A DNA stretch of 64,000 nucleotides from Microthyrium microscopicum (lineage: Eukaryota; Ascomycota; Dothideomycetes; Microthyriales; Microthyriaceae): the NCBI GenBank assembly GCA_010405405.1, contig MU004234.1, positions 1,693,563 through 1,757,562 on the forward strand. Direction: 5' to 3'. Below are positions 11,101 through 22,771 of the stretch, piece by piece; positions within the stretch are counted from its first letter, which is position 1, and every line of letters begins with the position of its first letter. The translations under genes were made by a program, and so were the position numbers. The notes beneath the pieces were generated by a model, which was not told the DNA's origin, did no database searches, and saw only the letters and a list, made by a program, of their open reading frames with translations.

Positions 11101-12631
11101 CTGAGAGTGCGCCAACTCACCATCTCAAATTTTCTCAAGATAAGAGATGTTAGCTTTTGATATCTTGAATAATATGACTTTATAGGCTTATTGAGAGCCG
11201 AAGCATGAATGCTGCAGTAGAAATCAATAGAGACCTTGATTTTATACAGGATTCAAATCCGTTTTCATCAATGCGTGCATCAAATATACCAAAAGGATGA
11301 TTTCAAAGACTCGAACCCCTGAAAGTCTCTCCTGGTACTGTGCGATTGATATCTACCGTCCTTTACATCCATGTACCTATCAAAAATATGCAACTTGATC
11401 GATTTATGTTGAACAAGAGAGATCACCGTCTTGGATCGGTCTTCTGCCTTTAGGGACTGGAAGAGTCATGGATTCGTAGCCAAAGCCAGGACAATAAATT
11501 CGGCATTTGCAATGCCAACAGATCTAATTTTGTCGACGGATACAAGGAGAAGCTGCAGAGCATGCTGCATGTCGATTGTCATTGTCAACTAGATTACCTC
11601 GAGCCTACTTGGTTACTTGGCAGCTTTCATATGCGCTGTATGGCTTTAGAATTTCATACACAAACTGTTTACTGAGGCTAAAATCATGTAGACGACATTG
11701 CATCTCGCGGCGCGATAAGTGGCGATTGAAATATCAATCATACATGACGGCCAATCCATCTTCCTTGTTGTGTCTTTGGATGCTACAGAGGCCCTTAAAA
11801 TATGCAGATGATGACGAGATTCAGCGCTGAAGGCTGAAGGTCGTATATGTGACAGGTATGGCTTTTAATCAGGGATATCTCAAGATCTAAGACTCGGAGG
11901 AGATTAGAGCTACGAAGTTCAAATTGGGAGTCGATCTGCCTGTATCTGAAATTCATCACTACCTAAGTGCTTCTCTTTTGGTACGCTATGAATGTGTGAA
12001 CCAACAAATTGCACCTTCTCCACAAAGAAATGAACCCAAGTAGACGTATGCAACCTTGGAAGAGGTTGTGAATTAGTATCAGCCAAATGTTCAGTACCAA
12101 TCAGTTATCTGCAAGTTTCGGTACTTCTCTGATTTTCGGTAGGAACAGATTTTGAACAAACGAGTCTTTAAGAATGCATTCGCTGCCTGTGTGCTCAACA
12201 TCATCACATCACGGGCACTGTAGCCGTAGTCGGTAATTATATTCACCTCAAATACTCTCATTGAATCCAACGACTTATCTAGAGTATCTAAATGTGATCC
12301 TACTAATATGCCTGTGTTGGTGAGCTACGTGATATGTACTATGGTTAACATCAAGCACGGTACCAATCTTTGAATAATGAGTCCACAGCTCATATAAATC
12401 TAAGATGGCTCCAAGTATGGAACCATTTCTTCAGCAGAACGCAAATCAACACCGCCTTCGTCCCAACTAACCACAGTGACGGTGTTATAGTATCACACCA
12501 TTTGGACATATTCGCCTTCACAATAGCAAAGGTTGATCCCGCCAATCTCTGGTCAAACGTTCGACACAAGAATAATACCTCTTGTTCGCTACCTCGTTGA
12601 GTGGCCAGGCCTGTTCATTATCGCTAGAGAT
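8158..12631. other. 4.5-kb gene-free region
   Basis: The longest gene-free stretch of the window. Only short chance frames (under about 100 codons) with no recognisable similarity are present on either strand, and none could be joined by plausible introns into a known family. No terminal repeats, transposase motifs or tRNA were recognised. It may be a decayed repeat region or hold non-coding transcripts. Confidence 0.5.
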
Positions 12632-14008
12632 ATGAACTCGCTTCCTCAAGAAATCATCGACAGGATAGCCATTTTCGTGGAGGCTCCGACCTACGACGAC
12701 AACAGTACATCCTGGCATCCCAATGGCGACCAAGAATCCAGAGCTCGACTTGCAAATCTACGTTTAGTCAACTATAGATTCTGCCAGGGAGCCGCCATCC
12801 GTCTCTATCGTGTCGTTCACATGCATGATCGTCGCCCCAAGCGGCTTGAGGAATTGTGTGGAAGCAGATACAAGAGCAACGTCAAACAAATATGCCTCCG
12901 GTTTTGCTTCTCTAACTGGACACCAGACATATTGGGAAGTACGAGAAAACTATTATGCTCGTTGTCTACAATCCCGTCAATCACTGCACTATACATCACA
13001 ATTTTTACGCGGCGTCTCACCTGGGGCTGGCCGTATAATGAAGCAGAAGACATGAGGATGAGCGCAGCATTGACGACGATCTTCGAACAGTTTTCTTCAG
13101 GCCAACTAAAGAAGGTCTGTTTGCGTTTGCCAGGCGTGGCTGAAGTACCCTGGGAAGGAGGTCCATCGATTCTGGTGGCAGTGTTTGGAAAGCTTCGGTC
13201 CTTGAATCTTCAGATTTGTCCTCACGAGCGAGGATTTATTACTACCAACAAGCCAGTTGGATTTGAATGGATTGGTCTGGCTAGGAATCTGGAGTCTCTC
13301 CGACTACAATCAACAGCGGGATCATCCTGGACAGACATGAAATATCTTGACACCAAGCACCTATGCCGCCTGCACACGATAGAGTTAGTCAACATGAAGG
13401 TGACTGAAGCTCAACTGACGGGAATCATCGTTAAGCAAAACCAATACACTCTCAAGGATATCACTCTTGCTGAGATGGCATTAACACACGGATCATGGAA
13501 AACACTTTGTCTGGCAATGTGTAAACTACCCAATCTCATCGAAATGGATTTCCATGACAACGGGTACTTCACCTCGGAACATCTATTCAGATTTGCCATG
13601 TACCGCAAAACAGACGACGAGGAAAACAATTTTTTTCGCAGACACCACGACCACGACATGGATTACGAATTTACCTACGACGATGACTATGAAGACGATT
13701 GTGCTCTCGGCGATCTTCAACGACATGTCAATGCTAACCGGCGGAGAAACAATCTTCTGCAATACAGGAAGGAGAGATACCGGTTTGTGAAAGAAGTGCC
13801 GTTCAAGTTGTTACTGCCGGAGGATTATACCCTCACCGACGAAAATGCGGAAAAGGAGCTGGCATATGCTGAATATATTAAGAACGAAGACACTGAGGAG
13901 CTTGAGGGCTATACTACTTTGTCTGACGAAAGACCAATAGTCCTGCTGGACGCTCCTAAGTATCTGGATTATATAAAGGATGCGGCGTTGGGTCATGAAA
14001 ATGAATGA
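12632..14008 (+). CDS. F-box-like / LRR-like protein
   Basis: This single-exon frame gives 458 residues from the ATG at 12632. The frame continues upstream to 12533, but the F-box-like motif MNSLPQEIIDRIAIFV begins at this Met, so it is the better start. The body has the leucine-spaced pattern of fungal F-box proteins with degenerate leucine-rich repeats (LRSLNLQICP, LESLRLQ, LHTIELVNMKVTEAQLTGII, LKDITLAEMAL, LPNLIEMDFHDNGYF). Around residues 355-390 is a low-complexity Asp/Glu/His-rich stretch. A role as an SCF substrate adaptor follows from the family, and the target is unknown. The gene stands alone after the long gene-free region. Confidence 0.75.
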   Translation: MNSLPQEIIDRIAIFVEAPTYDDNSTSWHPNGDQESRARLANLRLVNYRFCQGAAIRLYRVVHMHDRRPKRLEELCGSRYKSNVKQICLRFCFSNWTPDILGSTRKLLCSLSTIPSITALYITIFTRRLTWGWPYNEAEDMRMSAALTTIFEQFSSGQLKKVCLRLPGVAEVPWEGGPSILVAVFGKLRSLNLQICPHERGFITTNKPVGFEWIGLARNLESLRLQSTAGSSWTDMKYLDTKHLCRLHTIELVNMKVTEAQLTGIIVKQNQYTLKDITLAEMALTHGSWKTLCLAMCKLPNLIEMDFHDNGYFTSEHLFRFAMYRKTDDEENNFFRRHHDHDMDYEFTYDDDYEDDCALGDLQRHVNANRRRNNLLQYRKERYRFVKEVPFKLLLPEDYTLTDENAEKELAYAEYIKNEDTEELEGYTTLSDERPIVLLDAPKYLDYIKDAALGHENE

Positions 14009-14730
14009 CTTATTGTTCATCTAGAGCGCTGTTCTCTTCTTGACTCTGCTATTGGCTATCAATTGTACATCATGAGAACGTATAGGAATGCACGGCACTG
14101 GAAGCATGGTTGTCCCCCTGACCACGTTCAATTGTCATGAACATGCCATGAGGCTCAGAAAATTGGGCGGACTTAGGAAAATGGTAGAATAAAAATGGAG
14201 TCAACTAAGATTAGGATCGCTCGTGCTTCAGGGTGATGTGGCAGCCATGTTCATGAGGCTGAATGCGGTGATCGAATGCCTGTACGAACTATTCATTCAG
14301 CGAACATAAAATATGCAGCTCGTTGGCCGAAGAGCTAGGATGTTATTATCATTGAGAATGTTCATTGGTATCTATATCGTATCATTAAAAGGCCACGACT
14401 GACCAGCTGACCAGCTAATGCTGCAAGACTCACCCAGGATGAGAGAGCCTGCATCAGCCTTACGAGATGTGGACAAGTATACACACGAGTCAGATGGCCC
14501 ACTTGCATATATTGAGGCCCTCGCTTCTCACCGAGCTTCTAACGTATACTTTGTGCTTCTTCAGCCTGATGCATAAGTTATCACACTTCTCAGTACGCCA
14601 ATGTGGACCCCAACCATCTATCACTTGCTTCGCCTGCCTGGCGTTCTTTGCATAGACTGTGGTCTAGAACACGATAGGAATGTAGCACGACTAAACATGA
14701 TCGTACATCACCCTGCTTTTCTTTTTCGTC
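14009..14730. other. Convergent intergenic region
   Basis: Some 720 bases between the 3' ends of the F-box-like gene and PIF1. No coding frame worth reporting was found; 3' UTRs are expected here. Confidence 0.5.
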
Positions 14731-17356
14731 TCAGCACACGAAATCATCCAGATCCGATAGGTCATCGAATAATGCGTCGTCCGGATCCGGTATCGAGCGT
14801 GCGCTCGGCTTTTTAATCGTCACTTCTGGTTTGGGGTATGCACCAGGCACTGCTTGACCAGTTTGTGTCGCTGTCAGCGGTTCAGCAGTAGCAGCTCTCG
14901 CTTCCTCGATACTAGAGAGGCTTGCGTAGAAGCGACGCACCGAGTCATGAGCCATAACTTTTGCTGGATCAAACCCGATAACTTGGAGGCCAGCCATGGT
15001 TGTAGCGCGACTGAGGGCAACATAGGCCTGCCCACGTTCAAAGGCACGAGAGAGATTGACTTTGACTCGCTCCAACGTTTGGCCTTGAGCTTTGTGGATA
15101 GAGAGAGCCCAAGCAAGAATCAGAGGGATTTGTGATCGAGATGCTTGAACTTCACCATTGGGAAGCTCAACGGACCATTGCTCACGATGACAGAGAAGAT
15201 CGCGAGTTGTACCATCAGCGATAGCAAAGCGTACGACAGGAAATCGGCTTGAAGCTCCAGTGCCAGCGAGGTCCACGATAGTCTTTCCTGGCTTTTGCTG
15301 AGGAGCAAAATCGGCAGGAACTTGTGAGGCCAAGTAGGCTTCGTCGTCATCGTGATAGTTGGCCCATTCCGATTCTGACATAAAACCGATGACCTTTCCT
15401 AGACTGCCGTTGACAAGCGTTTCGTCCATGTTCTTGATGAGCATGACCTGTGCACCTTTCTTGAGTGTAATGCGTTCGGGTGCCATAACGTTGGATAGTA
15501 GCTTATCGCGGAATTGTTTCTCAGTAATGGTGCCACCATCTCTAGCCTCAAACACACGGCTATCTCCAGAGAGACTAGTCAGACGTTGTTGATTGGCAAC
15601 ATCGACTTCGCGGCGGGTCGCAAATAGTTCAGTGGCGTCGATATCGTCTGTAAATGTCAGGTCGCGATTGAGGGCCTTGAATTTGGCAATGGATCGTGAA
15701 TCAAGGCGGCCTTCTCGCATTTGGTTAAGCATGCCAGCAAATTCTAGGGGCGGGTTAGCAGCAAGATCAGCGAGAGCTCCGTTCACACTTACCAGGATCT
15801 TTCTGTCTGAAGACTTTATGCAGGGCAATTGTGTTGTGGATGGAAGTATTCCAGCTGTTGGCGTTGAACGCGAACTTTGCTTGTTTTCCACCTTCAGGTA
15901 CTGGAGGAAGCTGAAAGAAATCACCGGTTATGATGAGCTGAATGCCACCAAAGGCTCGACCGTTGTTTTTCATGGTTCGAGCAATAGCTTCGAGTTTGTC
16001 AAAGAGATCGCCATCCACCATAGATACTTCATCGATAATGAGGACTTTGGTTCGCATCCACCTATGTCGAGCTTTCTGATTCTTCTTGATCTTTTTCACC
16101 AGCTCAGGTGCAGGCTGGTTACCAAGTCCAATTCCAGAAAAAGAATGAAGTGTAATGCCTCCAATGTTACACGCTGCAAGTCCAGTAGATGCTGTGATGG
16201 CAACGCGATCGGCCTCCTTCTTGTACTTAGTGCGGAGAGCGGCAATAATCTCACGAAGTAAAACGGATTTTCCAGTACCAGCAGATCCAGTGAAGAAAAC
16301 ACTCTTACCCTCATCAACAACCAGATTGAGAACCGCTTGTTGCTCATCACTGAGAAAGATACGATGGACACGAGCCTTCTTTTTATTTTCAAGCGCAATA
16401 GCAGCACTGCCCTCAGTCTCTGTGGTTTTGATTCGCTTTTTGTTTTGCTCCCGGATTGAGTTTTTCTGTTTCTTCAAACCGCTCGCACTCAAGTCCCATT
16501 CATGGACTTTTCGAGGTGCGGGTGTCGCGAACTTAGCTGCGGCTCTCGTTGCGGCTGAAGACGCAGCTGTTGACGCGCTTCTGGACGAAGCACTGAGCTC
16601 TTGCTTCGATTGCTCTTCAAGCCACGGTAGATGTCTTCTCTTAGCGGGACGCTCGTTGACATCTTTCTTTTCCTTCGGAGTTTGTGGTACTGCGCTAGCA
16701 CCATTCTGGCCCTGGTAGCGGTATGAGTTGATAGCAGGATGGGAGTTAAGTGACTGATAATGATCCAAGGGTGAAGAAGACCATGGAATGGGATCAGATT
16801 TATCTCTAGGTGATATCTTATGCTGACTCTTCGGTAGAAGATGCGAGAGATCTGGGTAACTGACTGGATCTTTGGCCGTTATCTGCTCAACATCAAGGTC
16901 ATAGTCGTCATCGAAATCGTTCTCATTGAAAGCATAATCGTCGGTATGTTTGGCTATGGAAGGATTTCTAGATGTTGCGGTTGTTGAAGTGGGAACAGAG
17001 GGATAAAAGCCATCTTCGAAACCACCGGATGTTGACAAAGCCTTGGCTAGGCCACTTGAGTTGCGCTTCAGACTTGATCTCGACGTTGGGAGCGTGGTAG
17101 CAGCTGGGCGCTTGGAAGAATTGCCAGTGACGGGGTTGAGAGGTTGGGCCGGCTTGGTCACGAAGTTGTTAAGTTGTGACGATAGCTTGCCACCTGCTGG
17201 TGATGCCTTCTCAGCTGCTCGGTGGAACATGGTTGATCGACGAGAGGAGGAATACGAGTAGCGAAGAGGGGAAAAGCGCGTAGCGTGGAATGCTGGACGT
17301 GGTGCGAGTCCTATCAGCCGGAGGACTGGCAAGCTCCAAGAAGGACGCAGGAGCAT
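14731..17356 (-). CDS. PIF1: PIF1-family 5'-3' DNA helicase
   Basis: Two exons (17356-15793, 15743-14731) joined over a 49-nt intron (15744-15792) give about 858 residues. The N-terminal ~350 residues are a disordered Ser/Pro/Lys-rich region. The helicase core follows, with Walker [33 protein letters not shown], Walker [19 protein letters not shown], the GDFFQLPPV motif, VFRQKDPEFAGML (created by splicing), [15 protein letters not shown] and [10 protein letters not shown], all typical of PIF1. Family members unwind G-quadruplexes, remove telomerase and maintain mtDNA. The ATG at 17356 begins a basic, Arg/Ser-rich sequence ([16 protein letters not shown]...) that looks like a mitochondrial presequence; a second in-frame ATG at 17230 (MFHRAAEK) would give a nuclear form. 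The frame is open to 17542, but that extra part reads like translated pyrimidine-rich 5' UTR. Confidence 0.94.
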
Positions 17357-18615
17357 GCAGCAAAGAGCGATAGCGACAGCAAAAGTGATCAGATGGGAGA
17401 AAGAGAAAAAGAAACAATTGGTATCGCAGTCACAATTCATGGGCATCAAGCTCCATTGACGGACATTTAGTGGGAGATGTGGATAGATTATTTTGAGGAG
17501 TTGTAGTTGTTGGGAGATAGACCAGACGCGTCGCGCGGTCACGGGAAAGCCATTAAAGTGACTAAGCTACTTTTGCACTAGCGTACAGAGCTCTCTCTGG
17601 CCCTTTTCAAATACTTTCTCTCTAAATCTTCATGGTGTACATTGGAAACGAAAAGAGAGAATGAATTTTGGATCGAAATGACAAAAATAGCAGGAGGCGG
17701 AACTACATTGCTTTCTTGCACAAAGCTCACGGCCTCTGGTGGTACTTCAGCCTGGAATCCCTTCCAACAACTTGAACAAAAGGTATTTTGATCGCGATCA
17801 CAGAACGGCTCCAGTGCTGTAAGAGTCACAAATTGGAAAACAATTGGATTCTACTCGATACTGCGTTGCCTCTGCTTCTTTGAATGCACACGGAGTCATG
17901 GAGAAAGTGCTGCGGCGCCATCCTGATATCATGATTCCTTTACAAGAAACAACTTGAAGTTTTATGGTAGACTAACCGGTCTTCCGAAACGGACACCGAA
18001 TAGACTTACTTCAGTCCAAGTCAGATACCTGTATCCTCTCTATCTTCCAGGGTGCTCGAGAAGATGGTAGACAATGGTACTTTGCAGTATTTAAATATCT
18101 TGAATACCGTACTATGACTCCACACTGATCAGCCACGGTCCCTACTTCTACCCCTCCCACTTCATGACTATTACATTGACCACTTCATCATTTATACATC
18201 CAACAACATCCTCATATCAACTGCTTATCTCAGATGCAATAGCTGCTTTATCCTGCCACTTGAGCCAGGCTACACCTTTCCAAACGCAAGCTTGCTCCTC
18301 CCAAATCGCCAGGTTGCGATCCCGCAACTACTCCTTACTTCTGAAGCCATCGCCATAGCCCAATGCATACTTTCGTCTCTACCTTGACTGACAAACACAC
18401 CGATATCGTCTGGCCAACCCTCATACCTTTATCCATTACAATATTACGGACCTGATTTGGTAAGAATCCCCTATGTCAAACTACGATTCTTGAGGGGGTC
18501 CCGTTGAATTTGATGGGTGTTATATGGTTTTACCACGAAAAGACCTACTCGTTTTCCTGCTGCGTGTCGGCTTTGTAGTTGTGATTTCATACTCACATAT
18601 TTCAGCGTTACCAAT
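17357..18615. promoter_or_regulatory. Divergent intergenic region of PIF1 and the GTPBP1-like gene
   Basis: About 1.26 kb holds both promoters. The minus strand just upstream of the PIF1 ATG is pyrimidine-rich (17380-17430). Bases 18140-18360 on the plus strand are CT/CA-rich, a typical fungal leader. No additional gene could be supported; an 83-codon minus frame at 17578-17829 has no recognisable features. Confidence 0.45.
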
Positions 18616-21080
18616 ATGGCACCACGAAACGTTGACTCTACGCCTCAAAATCGTAGAAAAGGTGAAGCTGTAAGTTCAATTGCCACCCCCAGTTCCCGCT
18701 TCCACCAGCTTCGTTGCGTGCCATCCGCCAAGTTGTGTTATGGCATAAGTTATCTCCCATCGAGGTCTTGGAAGGATATGTGAAATATCGAAAACGATGA
18801 GAATCAGAAACCATGCTCTTTGTAAGCTGCCATGGTAGACATCGCGTTTGACATGAGCATGCCATTTATTTTGTCGATCCGTTGGGAATCTTGGAAATGA
18901 TGCCAATTATTCTGCCTGTCAGGATCTTTTATGCTAACGCTGGTACGAATCAGGCTTTGAGCGAATTCGCCGACTTTGTTGAGAGACAGCAAGCTAAACG
19001 TCGACCTGTCGGCCAGACTCAACAACCCATTGAAGATGAGGACCACGACGAGCTTGCCATACTGGACCAGCTTGATTTAGGAGACGATACTCGCGCCATT
19101 CGGCTAAAAGAAGTTCTCACCGATCCAGACCCAAGTACTGTTGAAGACAGCAAAGCTCAGCTCGTAGAGTACATTAAGATTCGGATAGAAGAAGGAAATG
19201 GTGAAGCGCTCATGGACGTCGGCTTAGAGGAAAATGGCGATTCAATGGGATTTGACCGAAAAACATGGGACCTCGCACTAGAACGCTTAAAGGATGCTGC
19301 TCTGCTGCTCAAGGCCGATTTCAAAGTTCTTCTTACAAGAAATGTAGGTGGAGACGTGGAAGTTGGTTCGCTGAATGAGGCGGACACTGCTTGTTCTGGG
19401 AAGATCATATTACGACAACGGCCAGCTTCCATCAATGAAGTTATTGAGACGCGAATAGCTGTGGTTGGCAACGGTACTTACCTGCAGGCTTTCCTTCTTG
19501 AACTCGTCGCGCTAACAATATGTAGTGGATGCTGGAAAAAGCACCATGCTCGGGGTTTTGGTCAAAGGAGGTAAGATAAATACCTAGTGCTTGACATTGA
19601 TACACCAGACATCTTGATGACTAACTTCTTTAAGGTCTTGACGACGGAAGGGGAAAAGCTCGTGTCAATTTGTTTCGACATAAACATGAAATTGAGAGCG
19701 GACGAACATCCAGTGTCGGCATGGAAATCATGGGATTCGACACGAAGGGAGAGATTGTCACATCTTCTGTTCCAGGAAGAAAGTTGTCTTGGGAAGAGAT
19801 CGGCCAGCGATCTGTAAGTTCACGAGCCTTTTCTCTACAATGTGCTAATAAATTCAGGCAAAAGTGATTTCCTTTACTGATCTCGCTGGCCATGAGAAGT
19901 ACCTACGCACCACTGTCTTTGGTCTTCTATCCTCTGAGCCAAACTACTGCCTTCTCATGGTAGCAGCAAATAATGGACTCATTGGCATGTCCAAAGAGCA
20001 TCTTGGTATAGCATTGGCTCTCAATGTTCCTGTAATGGTAAGCTTTATATCACCATCTCTTCCGTCACCCTCTGGATGCTTCGATCTAATAATTTCCAGG
20101 TTGTCATTACAAAAATCGACATATGTCCACCGCAAATCCTTCAGCAAACTATCACCCAGCTCACAAAGATACTGAAATCCCCTGGCGCGCGCAAAATCCC
20201 CGTCTTTATCAATGACCGTACATCTTGCGTCAATACCGCCACGCAGTTCGTCTCTCGACGGATATGCCCCATATTCCAGGTCTCCAACGTGACCGGCGAG
20301 AATCTTGACCTGGTCCGCACGTTTCTCAATATCCTACCACATCATGGCAACTACGACGCGACTGCGCCGTTCGAATTTCATGTCAACGACACCTTCTCCG
20401 TACCATTTGTTGGCACCGTCGTTTCAGGCGTTGTACGTTCTGGCCTTGTACACGCCGGTGACTCTGTTCTCATCGGCCCAGACTCAACCGGCGCTTTCAC
20501 AACCACCAGAATACGCAGCATTGAACGCAAACGCATCAACGTCACAGCCTGCGCAGCCGGACAGTCTGCCAGCTTTGCTCTTCGCAATATCCGCCGACAG
20601 GATGTGCGAAAGGGCATGGTCGTTCTACACAAGCCTGACCCAAAAACAGGTACTGCTGGAGAGAAAGCTGCTGCTGCTGCCGCCGCAGTGCCAAAAGTGT
20701 ACCGTGAATTCGTCGCTGAAGTGTTGATCTTGAGCCACGCTACTACAATCAAAACCAAGTACCAGGCAATGCTTCATGTTGGCCCAGTATCTCAAACATG
20801 TGGGATTATTGACATTGATCGTTCCTTCATTCGAACTGGAGATCGAGCTTTAGTGGCTTTTCAGTTTGTGCAAAGACCAGAGTTCTTGGCAGTTGGTGAT
20901 CGGATATTGTTCCGTGAGGGACGTACGAAAGGCTTGGGTATTGTCAAGAGCCTAGGATACGACCCTGCGAAGCCATTGAATCCGGAGCTCGCGAAAGAGC
21001 GTACACAGCAGGCGAATGGTACTGGATCTACCGCTGGTCAGACCCGTCCAAAGGGCAAGTCTGCTAATGCGGGAGCCTGA
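18616..21080 (+). CDS. GTPBP1/GTPBP2-type translational GTPase (elongation factor-like)
   Basis: Six exons (18616-18669, 18954-19473, 19526-19570, 19635-19813, 19858-20037, 20100-21080) give about 652 residues. Residues about 190 onward are an EF1A-like GTPase. The G1 loop GNVDAGKST is assembled across an intron. Next come the GTPBP1 family signature [18 protein letters not shown]3 DLAGHEKY, the [20 protein letters not shown] helix and G4 TKID. EF-Tu-like beta-barrel domains II and III follow ([28 protein letters not shown]-like strand, [13 protein letters not shown]). The C-terminal tail is Ala/Thr/Lys-rich. Relatives act on ribosomes and in exosome-linked mRNA decay; a role in fungi is largely inferred. 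Intron 1 is long (284 nt) and splits off an 18-codon first exon starting MAPRNVDS. Confidence 0.93.
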
Positions 21081-21761
21081 ATTTTCTCTCTTTCATGTTT
21101 AGATATTGTGTTTGTGCTCTACGACTTGTCAATACGGTGTTTTGGTTATTACACATACCCTGCTTTGCAGACTCCTGAATATATCGAGCGTTCACTGTTC
21201 AGTATGTATATCAGGTTCTTTCCCATACTGCATGCCTACAGCAGAAACTTGCAACTACTGCATAGAGAAAATGTGACATCTTTGTGATACAACACCAGTG
21301 ATAGAGTCAATTACTTGATACCGCAAAAGACAGCTTCCTGTACAGAGAGCTATGATTCAAAACGTCGTCTCACCGTCTCAGAAGAATGTAATCTTTTGGC
21401 CACCAGGACTCCGGGGTAGCCCGCATTATTTAACAAACTTAATTTTGATCCCTCGTGATCTTCAGGCAATGCTTGGTGGTCTTACTCTCAGCCTTGTAGA
21501 AGAGAAGGGCTAGGCTGAACCGAGGCACATGCGGTTATACATCCCGATTGCCCCTCCTGCTTTCCATTGATTCAGATTATGCTACCAATTTTTGACTGCT
21601 TGTATTGAGCGGTAATCAACAGCATTGGTACGATACGAGGCCGGAGACACCATGATATAGAGCATAGCGGAAGAGATCCTCGATCCACCTCCCTCCCATA
21701 TATCACTATCGAGCCCAAGAGATTACTAGGATTGCAATAGAAGTACCTCTGCATTGCCAAA
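21081..21761. other. Intergenic region
   Basis: Some 680 bases between the GTPase stop and the HAD gene start. It contains the 3' UTR of the former and the promoter of the latter, with no other gene seen. Confidence 0.5.
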
Positions 21762-22725
21762 ATGGCGCCAAAAGTTCTGGTATGTATCTTCGAACTCCAA
21801 TCTCTTGATATTGATTTCGTCATTTCTAACGATTGCTAACGAGTTTTAGCTATTCGACATAGGCGGTGTCTGCGTAAGCCTCTCCCACCACTATAACAAT
21901 CGCAATCTCACCGTCTAGGTCGTCTCCCCCTTTCAAGCCATCCTCGACTATGAAATCGCGAACGGCATCCCACCTGGCTACATCAACGCAACCATCCAAG
22001 CCCGCTCACCCCACGGCGCCTGGCAACAACTCGAGCGCGGCGAACTCATCCTCGACGATGCCTTCTTCAATACCTTCGGTGCCGAGCTCAACGACATGAC
22101 ACACTGGCGCAACTACTGTCGCAAAGCCGCCGCGGTCCCAAAAAGCCAAACAACAATGCAGGGATTACTAGTGGAGTATGGTGCGGATTCACAGGGCGTG
22201 CTGCGCAAGCCGATTATCGACTCGAAGACGATGTTTTGGAATATGATGCGCATGAGCAGACAGCCGGATCCGTGGATGTTCCCGGCGCTGGTTAAGTTGA
22301 AGAATAGTGGGCGCTTTGTGATTGCTGCGTTGTCGAATACGATTGCGTTTCCGAAGGGTGTGATGGATGAGACTGGGGCGGTGTTTGAGTCTGGGTTGAA
22401 GAACGCTGCGGGTGAGGCGGTGGGTCAGATTCGGGACTCTTTCGATACGTTTGTGTCGAGTGCGCATGTTGGGTTGCGCAAACCACAGCGGGAGATCTAT
22501 GACCTCGCTATCGAGGAATCGAATAAGATCGCTGCGCAGAAGGGCTTGGGAAAGGTCGAGGCCAAAGATGTGCTGTTTTTGGATGATATCGGGACGAATC
22601 TGAAGGCGGCCAAGGCCATGGGTATGGGGACCATCAAAGTGACGCTCGGCAAGTCGAAAGATGCCGTCCGCGAGTTGGAGAAGGCGGTAGGCATGAGTTT
22701 GATAGACGAGTCCAGTCGACTGTAG
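21762..22725 (+). CDS. HAD-superfamily hydrolase (sEH N-terminal/ACAD10-like)
   Basis: Three exons (21762-21779, 21850-21873, 21919-22725) give about 282 residues. The first two exons are only 18 and 24 nt but complete HAD motif I: MAPKVL|LFDIGGVC|VV, with the nucleophile Asp in FDIGGV. Later motifs are in order: motif II Ser in AALSNT, motif III Lys in HVGLRKPQREIY, and motif IV in VLFLDDIGTN. A helical cap lies between. The FDIGGV form, in which the usual second Asp is Gly, resembles the N-terminal phosphatase domain of soluble epoxide hydrolase and the ACAD10 HAD domain. The substrate is unknown. The gene is convergent with BUD32, with stop codons only 46 bp apart. Both introns are GT-AG (70 and 45 nt) and preserve frame. 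Confidence 0.88.
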
Positions 22726-22771
22726 ACAAACCAATCCACACCATGGAACATAACATCCTGATTCCAACTTC

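Noticed and set aside
11280-11350. tRNA-like T-arm sequence (GACTCGAACCCC)
   Set aside because: Neither acceptor, D nor anticodon stems could be formed at the right distances on either strand.
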